Source of the DNA: CAZFHZ01 sp964519015
GTDB lineage: Bacteria > Blakebacterota > Blakebacteria > Blakebacterales > CAYUVJ01
Direction of reading: 5' to 3'
Assembly: GCA_964519015.1 (NCBI GenBank)
Contig: CAZFHZ010000024.1
Coordinates: 1 to 36,194, forward strand
Length of the DNA: 36,194 nt
Each line of letters opens with the position of its first letter. The first letter of the stretch is position 1. The position numbers and the translations under genes were made by a program. A model generated the notes under the pieces. That model had not been told where the DNA came from. It searched no databases and worked only from the letters and a program-made list of their open reading frames with translations. Shown in pieces: positions 26,514 through 33,864 of this stretch.

Positions 26514-27070
26514 CCCCTTTCCCGGGCTTCCAGCTCCTGCCGGAGCCGGCGCCGGGCATGGAACAGGTTCGTCTTGACCGAGTGTTCGGGCAGTCCGGTC
26601 ACCGTCATCACCTCGCGGATGTTCAGTTCATGGAGATCGCGCAGTACGTACACCAGCCGCTGGACGGGGGGGAGGAGTCCGACCAGTTCGGACAGCCGTC
26701 CGCTCAGAGACTCCTCACCCTCCCGGAGAGACCCGTGGCTGTCGGCCACCCCATGGAGGACTTCCTCCGGCACCCGGACGAAGAGCCGGGCCCGCCGGCG
26801 GCGGGCGCGCAGGTGGTCGAGAGCCAGGTTGGATACGATCCGGTAGAACCAGGTCGTGAAACGGGTACCGGGACGGTAGCGTGGCAGGTGCCGCCAGACC
26901 CGTAGGAACGCCTCCTGGACCACGTCACGTGCCTCCTCCTCATCCCCCAGCAGCCGGACCGCCAGCGCCCAGGCCAGCCCCTGGCAGGCGGGGACCAGTT
27001 CCCGGAAAGCCTCCGCCTCTCCCGCCGCCGCGGCGATGGCCAGTTCCTGGATGTCGGATCGTTCCGCCAT
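26510..27070 (-). CDS. ECF-type RNA polymerase sigma factor
   Basis: The 186-residue protein has the two-domain layout of extracytoplasmic-function sigma factors. Region 2 (about 20-90) includes the core-binding and -10 recognition helices around EARDVVQEAFLRVWRHL and TWFYRIVSNLALDHLRARR. Region 4 (about 125-180) includes LPPVQRLVYVLRDLHELNI and the recognition helix PEHSVKTNLFHARRRL. It is the first gene of the operon sigma / anti-sigma / lipoprotein, overlapping the anti-sigma gene by four bases. It would direct transcription in response to an envelope signal; targets cannot be deduced, although the promoter of its own operon is a usual one. Confidence 0.93.
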   Translation of the reverse strand: MAERSDIQELAIAAAAGEAEAFRELVPACQGLAWALAVRLLGDEEEARDVVQEAFLRVWRHLPRYRPGTRFTTWFYRIVSNLALDHLRARRRRARLFVRVPEEVLHGVADSHGSLREGEESLSGRLSELVGLLPPVQRLVYVLRDLHELNIREVMTVTGLPEHSVKTNLFHARRRLRQELEARERG

Positions 27071-27306
27071 GCCTTCTCCGGGTCGTGCCGCCGGGATCGT
27101 CTCCCGGTCCGGGTCACGACCATGCTACGCCCCGGCGACGGGGAGGTTAAGTCCCCTCCGGTCGGATGATCTATCCCGCCCAAAGGTGAGGGAAAGTGAA
27201 GGTCGCCAAGTTTTTCCGGTAAGTGGACCGTTTTGTCTTGTTTGAGGTCCGATCGCTGTTTAGTTTAGGATACAGCTGTAAAGTATCTCACCTCCGGAGG
27301 TCCGTG
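27071..27306. promoter_or_regulatory. Divergent control region, ECF sigma operon / 2-oxoacid oxidoreductase operon
   Basis: Within this 236-base spacer the half next to the oxidoreductase operon is AT-richer than its surroundings. A plus-strand candidate promoter is TTGAGG (27242-27247) and TAGGAT (27266-27271) with an 18-base spacer, predicting a start near 27278 and a leader of about 30 bases. GGAGG at 27296-27300 is the ribosome-binding site of the first gene. Assigned by eye; no palindromic operator is evident. Confidence 0.4.
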
Positions 27307-27498
27307 ATGGACGCGCCGTCCCGCTGTCCGTTCGAGGAAGGTTGCCTTCCCGACGACGCCTGTCCCCACCCCGACGCCTGTGCCTGGTATGTGGAGAACG
27401 GACCGGGCGGACACTGCGCGGCCCGAGACTCCGACGACGTGCTCTTGCGCTATCAGATCGCCATGGGAATCGCCAAGCTCGAGGGACCGTCCGCCTGA
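27307..27498 (+). CDS. Small cysteine-rich protein leading the oxidoreductase operon
   Basis: I do not recognise this 63-residue protein. The ATG at 27307 has GGAGG six bases upstream, making translation likely. It has five cysteines (7, 13, 19, 25, 37); the first four are spaced exactly six apart, followed by CAWYVENGPGGHC. The regular spacing suggests a bound zinc ion or iron-sulfur cluster. The C-terminus (38-60) looks like one short helix. It lies 32 bases ahead of the ferredoxin-like subunit in the same operon, so an accessory or assembly role for the ferredoxin-dependent enzyme is a reasonable guess and nothing more. Confidence 0.75.
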   Translation: MDAPSRCPFEEGCLPDDACPHPDACAWYVENGPGGHCAARDSDDVLLRYQIAMGIAKLEGPSA

Positions 27499-27530
27499 GA
27501 CGGCGGTCCCGCTGACCAGGGGGAATCGTT

Positions 27531-27785
27531 TTGGCCACCGTCATCAAGCAGACCATCGTGGGCCCGACGGTCGTTCTGGATTCCGAATTATGCAAGGGCT
27601 GTTCGCTCTGCATCCATGTGTGCCCCCAGGATGTACTGCTCCAGGATGAAGGGCTCAACCATATGGGTTTCCATCCGGCCGTCTATACCGGAGAGGGATG
27701 CACGGGCTGCGGCGTGTGTTACTACGCCTGCCCGGAGCCAGGGGCGATCATCGTCTACAAACCCCCCCGGAAGTCGCGTGCCTGA
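27531..27785 (+). CDS. korD: Ferredoxin-like delta subunit of a 2-oxoacid:ferredoxin oxidoreductase
   Basis: The 84-residue protein carries two 4Fe-4S motifs: CKGCSLCIHVCP (Cys21 onward) and CTGCGVCYYACP, the classical eight-cysteine pattern. It is the small electron-transfer subunit seen with KorA/OorA-type enzymes and moves electrons from the thiamine-diphosphate site to free ferredoxin. The start is taken as TTG at 27531 because AGGGGGAA precedes it by about five bases and no better codon is available before the conserved part. The alpha-subunit gene starts 23 bases downstream. The symbol is by family and gene order; a pyruvate or isovalerate enzyme would look alike. Confidence 0.85.
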   Translation: MATVIKQTIVGPTVVLDSELCKGCSLCIHVCPQDVLLQDEGLNHMGFHPAVYTGEGCTGCGVCYYACPEPGAIIVYKPPRKSRA

Positions 27786-27808
27786 TACACGAAACGGAAG
27801 AGGACATC

Positions 27809-28318
27809 ATGCCGGTACAGCTCGTTAAAGGCAACGACGCCATCCTCATGGGGGCGATCCTGGCCGGATGCCGGGCCTTCTACGGCTACCCGATCACGCC
27901 CTCCAGCGAGATCGCTGAAGCCGCCGCCGATCTGATGCCCAGGGTCGGCGGCATTTTTCTGCAGTCGGAGAGCGAGGTGGGCGCCATCCAGATGGTCTAC
28001 GGCGCCTCCTCGGCGGGCATGCGGGTCATGACCGCCAGTTCCAGCCCGGGGATCAGCCTGAAGCAGGAGGGGATCTCCTACCTGGTGGGATCCGAACTCC
28101 CCGCCGTCATCGTCAACGTCATGAGGGGAGGGCCGGGACTGGGCAACATCGCCCCCGCCCAGGGGGACTATTTCCAGATGGTCAAAGGGGGCGGGCACGG
28201 CGACTACCACATGATCGTCCTCGGTCCGTCGACCGTCCCCGAGGCCGGTGAGCTGACGATGCTCGCCTTCGATCTGGCGGATCGGTACCGGACGCCCGTG
28301 ATGATCCTCGCCGACGGG
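27809..28318 (+). CDS. korA: 2-oxoacid:ferredoxin oxidoreductase alpha subunit, 5' part, truncated by an assembly gap
   Basis: Here 170 residues are present before the N-run. The N-terminal pyrimidine-domain signature ACRAFYGYPITPSSEI-like segment (residues about 20-36) and the region SESEVGAIQMVYGASSAG are typical of KorA/OorA/VorB alpha subunits, which pair with the thiamine-binding beta subunit to oxidise 2-oxoacyl substrates to acyl-CoA. The copy breaks off at the end of RYRTPVMILADG, a conserved point about halfway through the usual 350-380 residue protein. The sequence directly beyond the N-run starts again before this point, so this piece and the next are probably not halves of one intact copy. 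Confidence 0.85.
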
Positions 28319-28328
28319 NNNNNNNNNN
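28319..28328. other. Assembly gap (10 N) with duplicated, divergent flanks
   Basis: Ten undetermined bases split the alpha-subunit gene. The reading frames on the two sides are not in phase across ten bases. The last 28 codons on the left and the first 28 on the right encode the same part of the protein (ELTMLAFDLADRYR versus DLTMLAFELADRYR). By hand count 54 of 84 bases and 16 of 28 residues agree. The gap is therefore a placeholder, not a measured distance. Confidence 0.95.
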
Positions 28329-28329
28329 C

Positions 28330-28968
28330 CCGCAGGAGATGTGTGACCTGACCATGCTGGCCTTTGAACTGGCCGACCGCTACCGCAACCCGGCGGCCGT
28401 CATCACGGACGGTTTCACCGGCCAGATGATGGAGGCGGTCGAGCTGCCCGCCCCGCTCACCGAACTCCCGGACAAGCCGTGGGCGGTCAAGGGGACCCCG
28501 GAAACCGACCGGAACCTGATCAACTCGATCTATCTCACCCCGGAGGAGCTGGAGTCCATCGTCACCCGGAACTTCGAGAAGTACGCCGTGATCGAGGAGC
28601 GTGAGGTGCGCTTCGAGGAGGTCCATACCGAGGATGCCGAGCTGGTGGTGGTCGGCTACGGGATCGTGAGCCGCCTGCTCCGGTCGGCGGTCGTCCGGGC
28701 CCGGGCCGAGGGCCTACGGGTCGGGCTGCTCCGGCCCATCACCCTGTGGCCCTTCCCCAAGAACCGCATCGCCGAACTCAGCGGGCGGGTGAAGGGTTTC
28801 CTGGTCTCCGAGCTTTCCACCGGTCAGATGGTGGAGGATGTCCGCCTGGCCATCGAGGGCCGTTGCCCGGTCCACTTCCACGGGCGCTGGGGCGGAGCGG
28901 TACCGTCCGTCGAAGAGCTGAAACGGGCGATCCAGTCCGCCTACCCGGCCGAAGGGAGGGCATCATGA
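28330..28968 (+). CDS. korA: 2-oxoacid:ferredoxin oxidoreductase alpha subunit, 3' part
   Basis: Here 212 codons after the N-run encode the C-terminal part of a KorA/OorA-type alpha subunit. It opens at PQEMCDLTMLAFELADRYRN, passes GQMMEAVELP, and ends with the transketolase C-terminal-like region (VVGYGIVSRLLRSAV and LRPITLWPFPKNRI). Leaving out the repeated 28 residues, the left piece plus this one would give about 354 residues, a normal length. It overlaps the fused beta-gamma gene by four bases (ATGA at 28965-28968). Because it differs from the left piece in the shared segment, it belongs to a second homologue, either from another genome or a paralogous operon. Confidence 0.87.
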   Translation, partial: PQEMCDLTMLAFELADRYRNPAAVITDGFTGQMMEAVELPAPLTELPDKPWAVKGTPETDRNLINSIYLTPEELESIVTRNFEKYAVIEEREVRFEEVHTEDAELVVVGYGIVSRLLRSAVVRARAEGLRVGLLRPITLWPFPKNRIAELSGRVKGFLVSELSTGQMVEDVRLAIEGRCPVHFHGRWGGAVPSVEELKRAIQSAYPAEGRAS

Positions 28969-30428
28969 GCACCGCCACCGCAACCGAGCAGCCGGTTCTG
29001 AAGTGGCCGGACTCCCTCTATCACGCCTTCGAGCGGAAACCGGGCGATCCGCTCACCACCCACTACTGCCCGGGCTGCGGACACGGAGTGCTCCACAAGC
29101 TCATCGCCGAGGCAATGGACGACTTCGGCATCCGCGAACGCACCATCTTCGTCAGCCCCGTCGGCTGCTCGGTCTTCGGTTACTACTACTTCAATTGCGG
29201 CAACGTGCAGGCGGCCCACGGACGCGCCCCGGCCGTCGCCACCGGCATCAAGCGGGCGCGACCTCACTCCATCGTCATCTCCTACCAGGGGGACGGTGAC
29301 CTGGCCGCGATCGGTACCGAGAACATCCTGCACGCCGCCAACCGAGGTGAGGCGATCACGGTCTTCTTCGTCAACAACGCGACCTACGGGATGACCGGCG
29401 GACAGATGGCCCCGACCACCCTGTCGGGGCAGAAGACCACCACCAGTCCCCGCGGCCGGGATGTAGCGACGACCGGACAACCCCTCAAGGTGTCCGAGCT
29501 CCTGTCGGTGCTCTCGGCTCCGGTCTACATCGAGCGGGTGGCCATCACCGACTCCAAGCACATTCTGGCCGCCCGCAAGGCGGTCCGGAAGGCGCTCCAG
29601 GCTCAGATCGATGGGAAAGGCTTCTCCCTGGTCGAGGTGCTCTCTCCATGCCCGGTCCAGTGGAAGCTGGAGCCGCAAGAGGCCAAGGAGTGGATCACCG
29701 AACACATGTTCCCGATCTTCCCCCCGGGGGTCTACAAGGACCGCCTCGCCGAGGCCGTATCGTACTCCCGGCCGGAGCCCTCCCTCGACGTGGAGAAGGT
29801 GCGGGAGATTTTCGGGGCGCTCCCCGCGGTGGAACGCAAGGGGGCGCCGGTCTGGGGGGATACTCCGGAGAAGTACCGGGAACCGCAGATGAAGATCGCC
29901 GGCTTCGGCGGCCAGGGGGTCCTCTTCTTCGGGGCTCTGCTGGCGAACATCGGGCTGCGCCGCGACTTCCACGTCACCTGGCTGCCCGCCTATGGACCCG
30001 AGAGCCGTGGCGGCACCGCCAACTGCAACGTTGTGATCTCCACCGAGCAGGTCGCCTCACCCCTGATCACCGAGCCGAACGTGCTGGTCGCCTTCAACGG
30101 GCCGTCACTGGAGAAGTTCACACCGGCGGTCCCACCGGGCGGGCTCATCCTTTACAACAGCACGCTCATCGATGCGAAGGTGAAGCGTGACGATGTCGAA
30201 GTCGTGGCGGTGCCGGCCACCGGGCTGGCCGACGAACTGGGCGACGGCAAGGTGGCCAACCTGGTCATGCTTGGGGCTTACCTGGGCTGGACCGGGGTGT
30301 TCCACGAGCAGGACGTCGACGAGGCGCTCGAGGCGGTGATCAAGCGCAAGAACATGCTGGAGCTGGACCGCCAGGCAGTCGCCCGCGGTTTCGCCTTCGT
30401 CGAGGAACTCAGAAAGAAGGGGAAGTAG
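28965..30428 (+). CDS. Fused beta and gamma subunits of a 2-oxoacid:ferredoxin oxidoreductase
   Basis: This is a 487-residue fusion. Residues about 10-285 are the thiamine-diphosphate-binding beta subunit (KorB/OorB): HYCPGCGHGVLHKL at the N-terminus, the cofactor signature GDGD at 109-112 followed by NNATYGMTGGQ, and a conserved SPCPVQW. Residues about 309-485 are the gamma subunit (KorC/OorC) with FGGQGVLFFGALLA and YGPESRGGTANC. In most bacteria these are two genes; here a linker of about 25 residues joins them. With KorD and KorA this makes a complete enzyme for CoA- and ferredoxin-dependent oxidation, or reductive synthesis, of a 2-oxoacid. 2-Oxoglutarate is the likeliest substrate, but this is not proven by motifs. 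Confidence 0.92.
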   Translation: MSTATATEQPVLKWPDSLYHAFERKPGDPLTTHYCPGCGHGVLHKLIAEAMDDFGIRERTIFVSPVGCSVFGYYYFNCGNVQAAHGRAPAVATGIKRARPHSIVISYQGDGDLAAIGTENILHAANRGEAITVFFVNNATYGMTGGQMAPTTLSGQKTTTSPRGRDVATTGQPLKVSELLSVLSAPVYIERVAITDSKHILAARKAVRKALQAQIDGKGFSLVEVLSPCPVQWKLEPQEAKEWITEHMFPIFPPGVYKDRLAEAVSYSRPEPSLDVEKVREIFGALPAVERKGAPVWGDTPEKYREPQMKIAGFGGQGVLFFGALLANIGLRRDFHVTWLPAYGPESRGGTANCNVVISTEQVASPLITEPNVLVAFNGPSLEKFTPAVPPGGLILYNSTLIDAKVKRDDVEVVAVPATGLADELGDGKVANLVMLGAYLGWTGVFHEQDVDEALEAVIKRKNMLELDRQAVARGFAFVEELRKKGK

Positions 30429-30437
30429 CCCGGATCC

Positions 30438-31058
30438 ATGGCGAGCGACAGTCGCCTCTTCGGTGTCGAGGAGCACACCAACCCCACCTTCTTCTGGGGA
30501 CGGGTGCTCCTCTTCATCTTCCTGGCCGGTTGGGGCGTGCGTTTCCTGGCCGGCGGCCCCGACGCCCCGGTGGTGCTCGAATCCTTCATGCACAACGTGA
30601 ACCTCCCGATCCACGAAGCCGGCCACGTCGTCTTCGGGTTCTTCGGGGATATGATCGGCATCATGGGGGGCAGCCTGATGCAGCTGCTGGTGCCCGCCCT
30701 CTTCGTGGGCGCTTTCCTCTATCAGCGCAACCCCTTCGCCGCGGCTACGGGGCTCTGGTGGCTGGGGCAGAACTTCATGGACCTGGCCCCCTACATCGGG
30801 GATGCCCGGGCCCAGCGGCTCATCCTGCTCGGCGGCATCACCGGGCGGGACCTGCCCGGCTACCATGACTGGAACGCCATCCTGGGCTACTACAACCTGA
30901 TCGAGCATGACCAGTTGCTGGCCCAGATCTCCTACGACATCGGCCGCATGCTCATGGTCGTCTTCCTGGTCTGGGGAGGCTGGCTGCTGCTGATGCAGTA
31001 TCGTCGGTTGCCGGGTCGCTCCGGGACACCGCCGCCCGTCCCGCCTCCCGCCGGCTGA
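30438..31058 (+). CDS. Membrane protein with HExxH motif (M50-like metallopeptidase candidate)
   Basis: This is a 206-residue integral membrane protein with four to five hydrophobic segments. A zinc-peptidase motif HEAGH (His59-Glu60-His63) sits at the start of the second segment, in NLPIHEAGHVVFGFFG. This resembles the M50B/site-2-protease-like group. The usual distant NPDG-type aspartate motif is not obvious; GQNFMDLAPYIGDA (about 111-124) could supply the third ligand. The protein ends in a Pro-rich tail. It follows the beta-gamma fusion by nine bases, so it is likely in the same transcript, although nothing ties it to the oxidoreductase in function. A catalytic role is uncertain. Confidence 0.75.
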   Translation: MASDSRLFGVEEHTNPTFFWGRVLLFIFLAGWGVRFLAGGPDAPVVLESFMHNVNLPIHEAGHVVFGFFGDMIGIMGGSLMQLLVPALFVGAFLYQRNPFAAATGLWWLGQNFMDLAPYIGDARAQRLILLGGITGRDLPGYHDWNAILGYYNLIEHDQLLAQISYDIGRMLMVVFLVWGGWLLLMQYRRLPGRSGTPPPVPPPAG

Positions 31059-31161
31059 CGGCCGCCCCGGGTCGCCCAGGAACAGCTTGAAGGGCCTTCC
31101 TCCGGGAGGGTATGAACCACAGAGAACCGATCCCGCTTCCCCCTGTCCGGAGGGTAGTTGC

Positions 31162-32940
31162 GTGGCCGATCCCGTCCGCATCGACGAACACCAGGATCCG
31201 ACCTCCCGCTCAGACCTCGACCGTCGCCGCTTCCTGGAACTGCTCCCGCTCCTGGGGGCCGGAGCGGCCGTACTCCCCGAGTGGATGCAGCAGGGACAGC
31301 AGCCGGAGGCCGGGCCGGTCACTAAGGCGGACCTGGATGCCGCCGAGCGCATCATGGGGCTCGACTTCAGCGATGAGGAGGATGAACTGGCGCTGCGCAA
31401 TGTGAACCGCAACCTGCGTTCCTTCGAGCAGCTCCGCGCCCTCGATATCCCCCTCGACACCGAGCCGGCGCTCACCTTCGATCCCCGGCCGGCCGGGTTC
31501 CGGATGCCGGACGGTTCCGACGGGTTCGCCCTGCGTACCCCGGTGTCGGTCACCCGGCCGGCGGCCGGCGACGACCTGGCCTTCCTGGGGGTGGCCGAAC
31601 TCTCCCGGCTGGTGGCCTCCCGACAGGTCAGCCCGGTCGAACTCACCAATCTCTACCTGGAGCGCCTGCGCCGCTACGACCCGATGCTCTTCTGCGTGAT
31701 CACCTACACCGAGGAGCGGGCACTGGCCCAGGCCCGGCACGCCGAGCAGGAGATCGTCGCCGGCGGCCGGCGAGGTCCCCTCCACGGTATCCCCTGGGGG
31801 GCCAAGGACCTGCTGGCCGCCCGCGGATACCGGACCACCTGGGGAGCCAAGCCGTACGAAGAGCAGGTGATCGATCTCGATGCCACGGTGGTGGAGCGGC
31901 TCGATGCGGCCGGCGCGATCCTGGTGGCCAAACTGACCCTGGGAGCACTGGCCATGGGGGATCGCTGGTACGGCGAGCGGACCCGCAACCCCTGGAATCC
32001 CGACGAGGGCTCGAGCGGCTCCTCGGCCGGTCCCGCTGCGGCCACCGCCGCCGGACTGGTCGGCTTCGGGATCGGGAGCGAGACGCTGGGGAGCATCATG
32101 AGCCCTTCGGCCCAGTGCGGGGTGGTCGGGCTGCGCCCCACCTACGGCCGGGTCAGCCGGTACGGCGCGATGGCACTCTCCTGGTCGATGGACAAGCTGG
32201 GTCCCCTCTGCCGCCGGGTGGAGGACGCTGCCCTCGTCTTCGATGCCATTCGGGGCCGCGACGGTCGCGACACTACGGTGGTGGACGCCCCCTTCTCCTG
32301 GGGCCGTCCCCACCCACTCCGGGAGTACCGCATCGGCTACCTCCCGGGTGAGTTCGAAGGGGAGCGGATGGATGAGACCCGCCGGAAGGTCTGGGCGGAG
32401 GCGCTGGCGACCCTCCGCCGGTTGGGGGCCGAACTGGAGCCGATCACCCTGCCCGAACTGCCCATCGGGGCCATCCGGTTGGTCCTGAACGTAGAGGCCT
32501 CCGCCGCCTTCGACGACCTGGTGCGCAGCGGTCGGGTCAAGGAGATGGTCAGCCAGAGTGGCGGCTCCTGGCCGAACACCTTCCGGACCAACCGCTTCGT
32601 GCCGGCGGTGGAGTTCATCCGGGCCCAGCGGGCGCGCCGGATCCTGATGCAGCACGCCGATCGGCTGATGCGGGATTACGATGCCTTCGTGACCCCCAAC
32701 AGCAGCGGCAGCCTGACCATGACCAACCTGACCGGTCATCCCGCCCTGGCCGTGCCGTGCGGCTTCGACGCCGACGGAGACCCGATGGTGCTGATGTTCA
32801 CCGGACGGCTCTATGAGGAGGCGACCATCCTGGACATCGGCTGGCAGTATGAGCAGGCCACCGAGTGGCACACCCGTAAACCCGACTTTATCTCACCGCC
32901 GCGACGGGAGCGGGATCAGGAAGTGAGCCGGCGCTCGTAA
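31162..32940 (+). CDS. Amidase-signature family hydrolase, probably exported
   Basis: This 592-residue protein contains the Ser-cisSer-Lys triad of the amidase signature family: Lys215 in GIPWGAKDL, cis-Ser287 in SSAGPAAATAAG and nucleophile Ser311 in GSETLGSI; the 24-residue spacing between the two serines is the family norm. I chose the GTG at 31162 (GGAGGG seven bases upstream) over TTG at 31087. The N-terminus carries DRRRFLELLPLLGAGAAVL, a twin-arginine-like export signal, so the enzyme probably acts in the periplasm. Its extended N-terminal region (about 55-130) is longer than in GatA. The substrate amide is unknown. The last 25 bases overlap the convergent regulator gene. Confidence 0.9.
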   Translation: MADPVRIDEHQDPTSRSDLDRRRFLELLPLLGAGAAVLPEWMQQGQQPEAGPVTKADLDAAERIMGLDFSDEEDELALRNVNRNLRSFEQLRALDIPLDTEPALTFDPRPAGFRMPDGSDGFALRTPVSVTRPAAGDDLAFLGVAELSRLVASRQVSPVELTNLYLERLRRYDPMLFCVITYTEERALAQARHAEQEIVAGGRRGPLHGIPWGAKDLLAARGYRTTWGAKPYEEQVIDLDATVVERLDAAGAILVAKLTLGALAMGDRWYGERTRNPWNPDEGSSGSSAGPAAATAAGLVGFGIGSETLGSIMSPSAQCGVVGLRPTYGRVSRYGAMALSWSMDKLGPLCRRVEDAALVFDAIRGRDGRDTTVVDAPFSWGRPHPLREYRIGYLPGEFEGERMDETRRKVWAEALATLRRLGAELEPITLPELPIGAIRLVLNVEASAAFDDLVRSGRVKEMVSQSGGSWPNTFRTNRFVPAVEFIRAQRARRILMQHADRLMRDYDAFVTPNSSGSLTMTNLTGHPALAVPCGFDADGDPMVLMFTGRLYEEATILDIGWQYEQATEWHTRKPDFISPPRRERDQEVSRRS

Positions 32941-33557
32941 GCGCCGACAATGGCCAGCTGGACGGTGTCGAGGACCTCGCCGATCCGCCCATTCATCCAG
33001 TTCCGCGAGGCGGCGGTGATCCGGACGTCCTTGGGCAGCTCGACCGCCGTCGAGACCAGGGCGTCCCGGAAGAGCATGAAGGCCTTCAACAGTTGGGTCA
33101 GGGAGAGCCCGTAGCGCACTGCGATCTCGACGTACTGCTCCCCGATCCCTTCGGCATCGGCGAGGATACGCCCGCTCTCCTCCTCTCCGGTGAGGTAGCG
33201 GAGTATGAGGTCGAGGAGTTCCTGCCCCAGTCGGCGATGGGTCTTCCGCGCTTGCGGGTCGAGCCTCTCCAGCCAGGCGGCCGCCCGCTGGGTGGCCAGG
33301 CCCGCCCGCGCTTGCTCCAGGGCCTTCCCCGCCCAGATCTTCTCGACCGGACCCAGATGCGGGGTCGCCGTGGTCTGGCGCCTGGCCAGACGGGCGATGT
33401 CGGAGGCGGCGAACCGCCGGTGCCCGCCGGGGGTGCGCATGAAAGGGACCTGATCCTCATCGGCCCAGCGGCGCAGGGTCGCCGGATGGACGTTCAGCCG
33501 CCGGGCCGCCGCGCTGAGGGACAGCCACTCGACGGGTTCAGGTTTTGGTTGAGCCAC
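32916..33557 (-). CDS. MerR-type DNA-binding regulator with a helical RsbRD-like sensor domain
   Basis: The 213-residue protein has an N-terminal MerR/excisionase winged helix (residues 8-60: WLSLSAAARRLNVHPATLRRW then MRTPGGHRRF). The rest (about 80-210) is all-helical, with RYLTGEEESGRILADAEGIG and LSLTQLLKAFMLFRDALVS, similar to the RsbRD-like N-terminal sensor region of stress-signalling proteins. No cysteine pair or metal site is visible. It begins with GTG at 33557 behind an AT-rich promoter-like stretch. It lies tail-to-tail with the amidase, overlapping 25 bases, and divergent from the DUF5916 porin, which it might regulate. Confidence 0.83.
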   Translation of the reverse strand: MAQPKPEPVEWLSLSAAARRLNVHPATLRRWADEDQVPFMRTPGGHRRFAASDIARLARRQTTATPHLGPVEKIWAGKALEQARAGLATQRAAAWLERLDPQARKTHRRLGQELLDLILRYLTGEEESGRILADAEGIGEQYVEIAVRYGLSLTQLLKAFMLFRDALVSTAVELPKDVRITAASRNWMNGRIGEVLDTVQLAIVGAYERRLTS

Positions 33558-33864
33558 TTGGATTACCTAGGCGCCTGCGTGAAATGTTATACAAATCTGT
33601 ATTTTTTTGTGGAAGACGCATTTCGGGCAAGGTAGCACCGGAACGTGGCCGGAGTCCAAGGAGTTCCCTCGTCGATCTGCGCCGCCGGAACGGGCTCCCC
33701 GTTCTCTCCGCCGGGTTTGGAGACGGCATCCGGAAATTCCCCGAGTCGTGCCCGGCAACCCACCTCCCTCACGGTCCGTACCAAGAGTGAAGACATCACC
33801 GCCGTGTCATATCCGCTGGCAGTGGGGACCGCGGCCGAGCCCACGTCCGTCCCGAGGTAGGTCC
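33558..33864. promoter_or_regulatory. Divergent intergenic region with an AT-rich promoter-like patch
   Basis: No gene is supported in this 307-base region. Its left part, 33580-33612, is markedly AT-rich for this DNA. On the minus strand TATAAC (33591 to 33586) matches the -10 consensus at five of six positions and would start transcription about 20 bases before the GTG of the MerR-like regulator; a seven-base A-tract lies just upstream. The -35 is poor. For the plus-strand porin, GAGGTAGG (33854-33861) precedes the ATG at 33865 closely, but no promoter was identified. Confidence 0.4.

Noticed and set aside
28319..28328. A programmed frameshift or intein in the alpha subunit at the phase change
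   Set aside because: The phase change coincides with an N-run and with a repeated, divergent protein segment, so it is an assembly join.
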